DNA from: Saccoglossus kowalevskii
Lineage: Eukaryota; Hemichordata; Enteropneusta; Harrimaniidae
Length of the DNA: 29,088 bases
Reading direction: 5' to 3'
NCBI RefSeq assembly: GCF_000003605.2
Contig: NW_003157229.1
Location: 156,136 to 185,223 of the forward strand
Positions 22,028-29,088 of this stretch are shown here, in pieces. The notes beneath the pieces are model-generated. The model ran no database searches, was not told the DNA's origin, and saw only the letters and a list, made by a program, of their open reading frames with translations. How positions within the stretch are numbered: the stretch's first letter is position 1; every line of letters begins with the position of its first letter. A program made the translations under genes and the position numbers.

Positions 22028-22095
22028 TGTAGTAAAGACCAACTAAAGGCCCATGGGTCTTGATTGAAACCACTATATTCTCCTGACTGCAGTAA
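22028..22095 (-). other. 5' UTR part of the LYR-gene exon, with mini-uORF
   Basis: A strong acceptor (T-run then CTCAG, AG at 22096-22097) implies an upstream non-coding exon spliced to this one. The 68-nt leader contains ATGGGCCTTTAG (22043-22054), a three-codon upstream ORF in the same frame that stops five codons before the main ATG. It could limit or reset initiation on the main ORF. Confidence 0.5.
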
Positions 22096-22199
22096 CTGAG
22101 AAAAAAAAATAGATACAAAGTACTAATAATTAAGCACAGTTCATAAGTAAAAGCTTTGAAGTCAGGAAGCAGGGTCTTACTTGACATTTTAATTAATGC

Positions 22200-22378
22200 C
22201 TGCTGTCATTTTAGTAATCTCATATTATTTAGTATTTTAGTGATTTTGTATTATTCAATAATTTAGTGATTGTATTTTGTTATTCAGTATATTGTATTTA
22301 TATTATTTTTCTTCTACTTTGTGACCATTTTCTTTCCCTCTGGGGATTATGTAAGAGTCAATAAGTAAATAAAACAAT
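22200..22378 (+). mobile_element. Short interspersed repeat, plus-oriented copy
   Basis: Repeated TTTAGTGATTTTGTATTATT stretches precede a 3' block CTGGGGATTATGTAAGAGTC followed by AATAAGTAAATAAA. The same arrangement appears inverted at 23964-24150. The A/T-rich tail resembles the 3' end of a non-LTR retroelement or its derived SINE, but no family can be named. Confidence 0.5.
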
Positions 22379-22721
22379 ATTTTTTATCTTCATTGGGATT
22401 TTGATTACATTACAATAAAAAAAAGTTACGAAAAAAATAACAAAAACAATATAGACAATTTTTAATAAGAATTAGTTGAGTTTTGTTTGAAGGCACATAG
22501 CCTTTTATGTTGTTTGAGGTAAAAATTATTGAATTTACTGATTCCCTTGACTTATTACTTCTGTTTGTATTATAATCAGTTCATCATGGTATTGGCTGTT
22601 CAGCTGTGACATTCAATTAATCATGTCTTAAATATTTAAATATTGTGTTAACAGTTAGCTTCCATCACTATATGTGTAATCTACTATAACATTACTATAC
22701 ATCATTTTTAAATAAATAGAA

Positions 22722-22755
22722 GATATGATATTAATGTTATTATGAATATCATATC
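22722..22755. repeat. Perfect 11-bp AT-rich hairpin
   Basis: GATATGATATT at 22722-22732 is exactly inverted at 22745-22755, with a 12-nt loop. It lies upstream of the LYR gene. No further symmetry is seen, so it may be incidental in AT-rich DNA. Confidence 0.5.
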
Positions 22756-23155
22756 AGTGTTATGACTTCTAAGTATATCAATCAAAAATGATTTCTTCTA
22801 ATCTTTATCACTAAAATGGCCGCCATTCAGTCATATTGGGCTCCACTTTGCTAAATATATATGTAATTTTAGTAAACATAATACCCAGGTACAGTGATTT
22901 CTTATTTACAGAGATGATGTACACAGACTATTTCAATGCCTATGACAATTTATTACTCAACTGCGGCCATTTATAAGTCTTTTTACCTCAGCTTAATGAA
23001 GTGAATTTTACAAATCTATGTTAAAGTATACACACCTGTCTAGATCACGTCAAGGTCTATCCAATGAACTTGCGTAGAGATAACCATATACATACACACA
23101 CGTGCGGGGAATCAACACAGGGGGTCAACAAGTGATCAGTCAAAGGTCAATATAA

Positions 23156-23163
23156 TCTCGCGA
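23156..23163. promoter_or_regulatory. TCTCGCGA promoter element
   Basis: Matches the TCTCGCGA motif common in housekeeping and bidirectional promoters and bound by BANP in vertebrates. A second TCTCG follows six bases on. Whether an invertebrate BANP uses it is inference. Confidence 0.4.
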
Positions 23164-23331
23164 TATCTCGAAACCATCTTTAACGATTTAATAACATATT
23201 TTGCAAACTTGATTTGAAATGTGAACTTCGCGGTAATATTGCAGCCCCAAAGCAGTTGTTCAGCTAATCATACTGTCCACACAATCAAGTATTTTAAGAA
23301 AAATCGACGACTATTTTTACGATCATACAAC

Positions 23332-23348
23332 TCTCGCAGTCTGCGAGA
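23332..23348. promoter_or_regulatory. 17-bp perfect palindrome with TCTCGC arms
   Basis: TCTCGCAG-T-CTGCGAGA is an exact inverted repeat in the CpG-richer part of the shared intergenic region. It offers TCTCGC on both strands, which suits a dimeric factor or BANP-like binding. Confidence 0.4.
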
Positions 23349-23626
23349 TTTGTGCGAAAACGAGGCAAAGACAACATTTTTTGAACGGTAATACAAGTCA
23401 GAACAGCTGGAATCTGATGCTATTTCGTTTCCATGACTCCCGTTGTAATCAATTCAACTGACGAGATCCGTTCATGTTGAATGCCAGCACACAGTGGACG
23501 AGAGGTTGTTTCTTCTCTTACAACAGACGATTTACTGGGAAGAAAAGGCTGAATGTTTTAGTATCTCTTAAAGTCGCACTTGAGAAAGTTGAGTGACCCA
23601 GCTTGACCCCGGCGGACAAGCTCACC

Positions 23627-23635
23627 TATATAATA
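23627..23635 (+). promoter_or_regulatory. TATA-like box for the plus-strand gene
   Basis: TATATAATA lies 122 bases before the start codon at 23758. Transcription starting about 30 bases downstream would give a ~100-base 5' UTR. There is no transcript evidence. Confidence 0.35.
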
Positions 23636-23757
23636 TTAGATGTTCGTTGTACATCGTACAAGTCTTAACTTGTTTTCATTTTATGAGCTGTTGGACAGTT
23701 ACTGTTAAATCACCGCATATTTGGGCTTTGAGGGAAACACCAGCACTTGAATAAGAC

Positions 23758-27632
<3,875 letters not shown>

Positions 27633-27832
27633 GTTAGCAGTGTTTTATACAATTGTTCTGTTTATCTGTGGTACCTGTGTAGTTACATATACTTGCATGC
27701 ATGCAAACAATGTTATATAATCGTGATTGTCACGATAGCGAGTTCTAAGAATAAAATGATGTAATCATAGAATGCATGTTAAGGTAAGACAGCATGTGCA
27801 ACATTTTAGTCCAAACATTATTTTGTAATGAT

Positions 27833-28520
27833 TAGCTCCGCTGTCGACTTTGTCGAGCGGAGCTTGTCATATGAGTGATTGTCCGTCGTCGTCTGTGTCA
27901 ATGTTTTACTTTTTTGACTTCTTCTTGAAAATTACAAGCCTGAATGCTTTGATACTTGGTGTATATGTACCTTGGGTAGACCTCTCTCAGATTTGTTCAT
28001 TTTGTAATGATATCTTCAATTCTCTAATTTTGATGAATACTTTTGTCATTTTTAGTAAAAAGTGATATTTTCGACTTCTTGTTAAAAACCGCAAGTCCAA
28101 TTGCTTTGATATTACATATATAGGTACTACATGTGGCCCTCTCTCAGATTTGTTCATTTTGTAATGATATCTTCAATTCTCTAATTTTGGTGAATATTTT
28201 TGTCATTTTTGGTAAAAAGTGATATTTTTGACTTCTTGTTAAAAAACCGCAAGTCTGATTGCTTTTATATTACATATATAGGTACTACATGTGGACCTCT
28301 TTCAGATTTGTTAATTTCGTGGTGATATCTTCAATTATCTAATTTTGATGATTATTTTTGGTGAAAAGTGATATTTTTGAATTCTTGTTGAAAACAGCAA
28401 GTCCTGTTGCTTTGATACTATACATATTGTTCTAATATTTTCTAATATCTTCTGTTCTTTAATTGCAATGTGCATTGCTAACAGCGGAGCTATCTCAGCC
28501 GACAGGCTGCTTGTTTTTTT
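27833..28520 (+). mobile_element. Dispersed element with ~157-bp internal tandem units, copy B
   Basis: Same orientation and family as 5041-5730, but with a better-preserved 5' end. The first 12 bases, TAGCTCCGCTGT, recur inverted at 28481-28492 (ACAGCGGAGCTA). The 5' end also folds on itself, with AGCTCCGCT pairing with AGCGGAGCT across a short loop. Internal unit anchors are at 27916, 28073, 28230 and 28379, giving spacings of 157, 157 and 149. It sits in the intron after the fifth visible exon of the plus-strand gene. Confidence 0.82.
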
Positions 28521-28837
28521 TGATGATTTGTTGTGAATCTCAGACAAGTTAATTCAACCCCACAATAGTTATAAATATATCCTTTGCTATTTTAGTTTTT
28601 ACACATTTGTTTGTCCAAATCAAATCTTAAATAATTAATCACATAAGGCAATGGTGATACTGTGTTGCAGGCCCAAACATTGTATACAGTATTACTTTTT
28701 TGGCAAACTACTCTGTATGTATGGGTAGAATTTGTACTTACTACATGTATTTGCACATAAAAATAGTCAACAGTGTCATTTGATATTTTTGAAAATAATG
28801 AATTTATTTGTTTGAGGGTAGAGTATATATTAATTAG

Positions 28838-29088
28838 TCCCCGTTCGGACGCAGTTTTGACCTCCGTGCATCTGTGCGTGCGTCCGGACCTGTATCTTAG
28901 AAATGCCTGGACCAATCACAATCAAACTTCACACATACATCACACATGATATTATACATATGCACGTCAATTTGTTTCACGATCTGATTTAAGATGGCTG
29001 ATGGCGGCCATTTTTGTGCTAAAAATCATCAAATCAAGCATTTCCCAGCTGTTTACAGATGGATTTTGTTCAAACCTTGTATATACGT
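28838..29088 (+). repeat. Repeat-like block cut by the right edge
   Basis: Starts near GTCCCCGTTCGGACGCAG and continues with GTGCGTGCGTCCGGACCTG, AATGCCTGGACCAATCACAA and ATGGCGGCCATTTTTGTG. It has higher G+C than its flanks. Such TGGACCAATCAC/ACTTCACACA passages are characteristic of high-copy dispersed repeats in several marine invertebrates; this is recalled, not computed. The right boundary is outside the window. Confidence 0.4.

Larger units (their letters stand above)
22096..23757. promoter_or_regulatory. Intergenic region between two divergent genes
   Basis: The left half is AT-rich and holds a short interspersed repeat and a hairpin. From about 23030 to 23640 base composition rises and CpG-containing motifs appear, including TCTCGCGA (23156-23163), a TCTCGCAG/CTGCGAGA palindrome (23332-23348) and TCAAAGGTCA just before 23156. 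The first exon of the LYR gene is expected somewhere here; a possible minus-strand donor is ATATAG|GTGAGC at about 23627. Confidence 0.45.
27633..29088. other. Intron after exon 5 of the plus-strand gene
   Basis: No further exon completing the AG phase was found. The stretch contains the dispersed element at 27833-28520 and a second repeat-like block near the right edge. Confidence 0.5.

Overview
The window is AT-rich nuclear DNA from an invertebrate animal, most likely marine. The evidence is spliced genes with GT-AG introns, animal-type orthologues, and introns full of short non-autonomous transposons, minisatellites and microsatellites. I cannot place the species more narrowly. Nothing prokaryotic or viral is visible.

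Layout, left to right. Positions 657-18403 on the minus strand carry a complete 27-exon gene for POLR1B, the second-largest subunit of RNA polymerase I. All 27 exons were joined by hand with consistent phase. They give 1133 residues, against 1135 in human. Its introns hold a 20-bp minisatellite (3549-3820), a dispersed element with ~157-bp internal tandem units (5041-5730), two different terminal-inverted-repeat elements (9753-10083 and 16049-16469), and several hairpins.

From 18404 to 21160 there is no secure gene. This stretch holds a weak divergent ORF, the first copy of a ~150-bp duplication and a decayed hairpin element. Positions 21161-22095 on the minus strand encode a 73-residue LYR-motif protein in two coding exons. 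It matches the vertebrate MIEF1 microprotein (altMIEF1, L0R8F8), which in vertebrates is an upstream ORF on the MIEF1 mRNA. Here it stands alone. Its single coding intron contains a ~400-bp pentanucleotide array and the second copy of the duplication.

A ~1.7-kb intergenic region (22096-23757) separates this gene from a divergent plus-strand gene starting at 23758. Palindromic TCTCGC elements and a TATA-like box in it suggest promoters firing both ways. The plus-strand gene, probably a CCDC177-like DUF4659 protein, has five exons in view and runs off the right edge. Its first intron contains a ~1-kb foldback element with ~164-300-bp arms and TA flanks. Its fifth intron contains a second copy of the ~157-bp-unit element.

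POLR1B makes pre-rRNA in the nucleolus. The LYR protein, by homology, works with MALSU1 and mitochondrial acyl carrier protein on the mitochondrial large ribosomal subunit. Both neighbours therefore serve ribosome production, though nothing in the sequence shows co-regulation.
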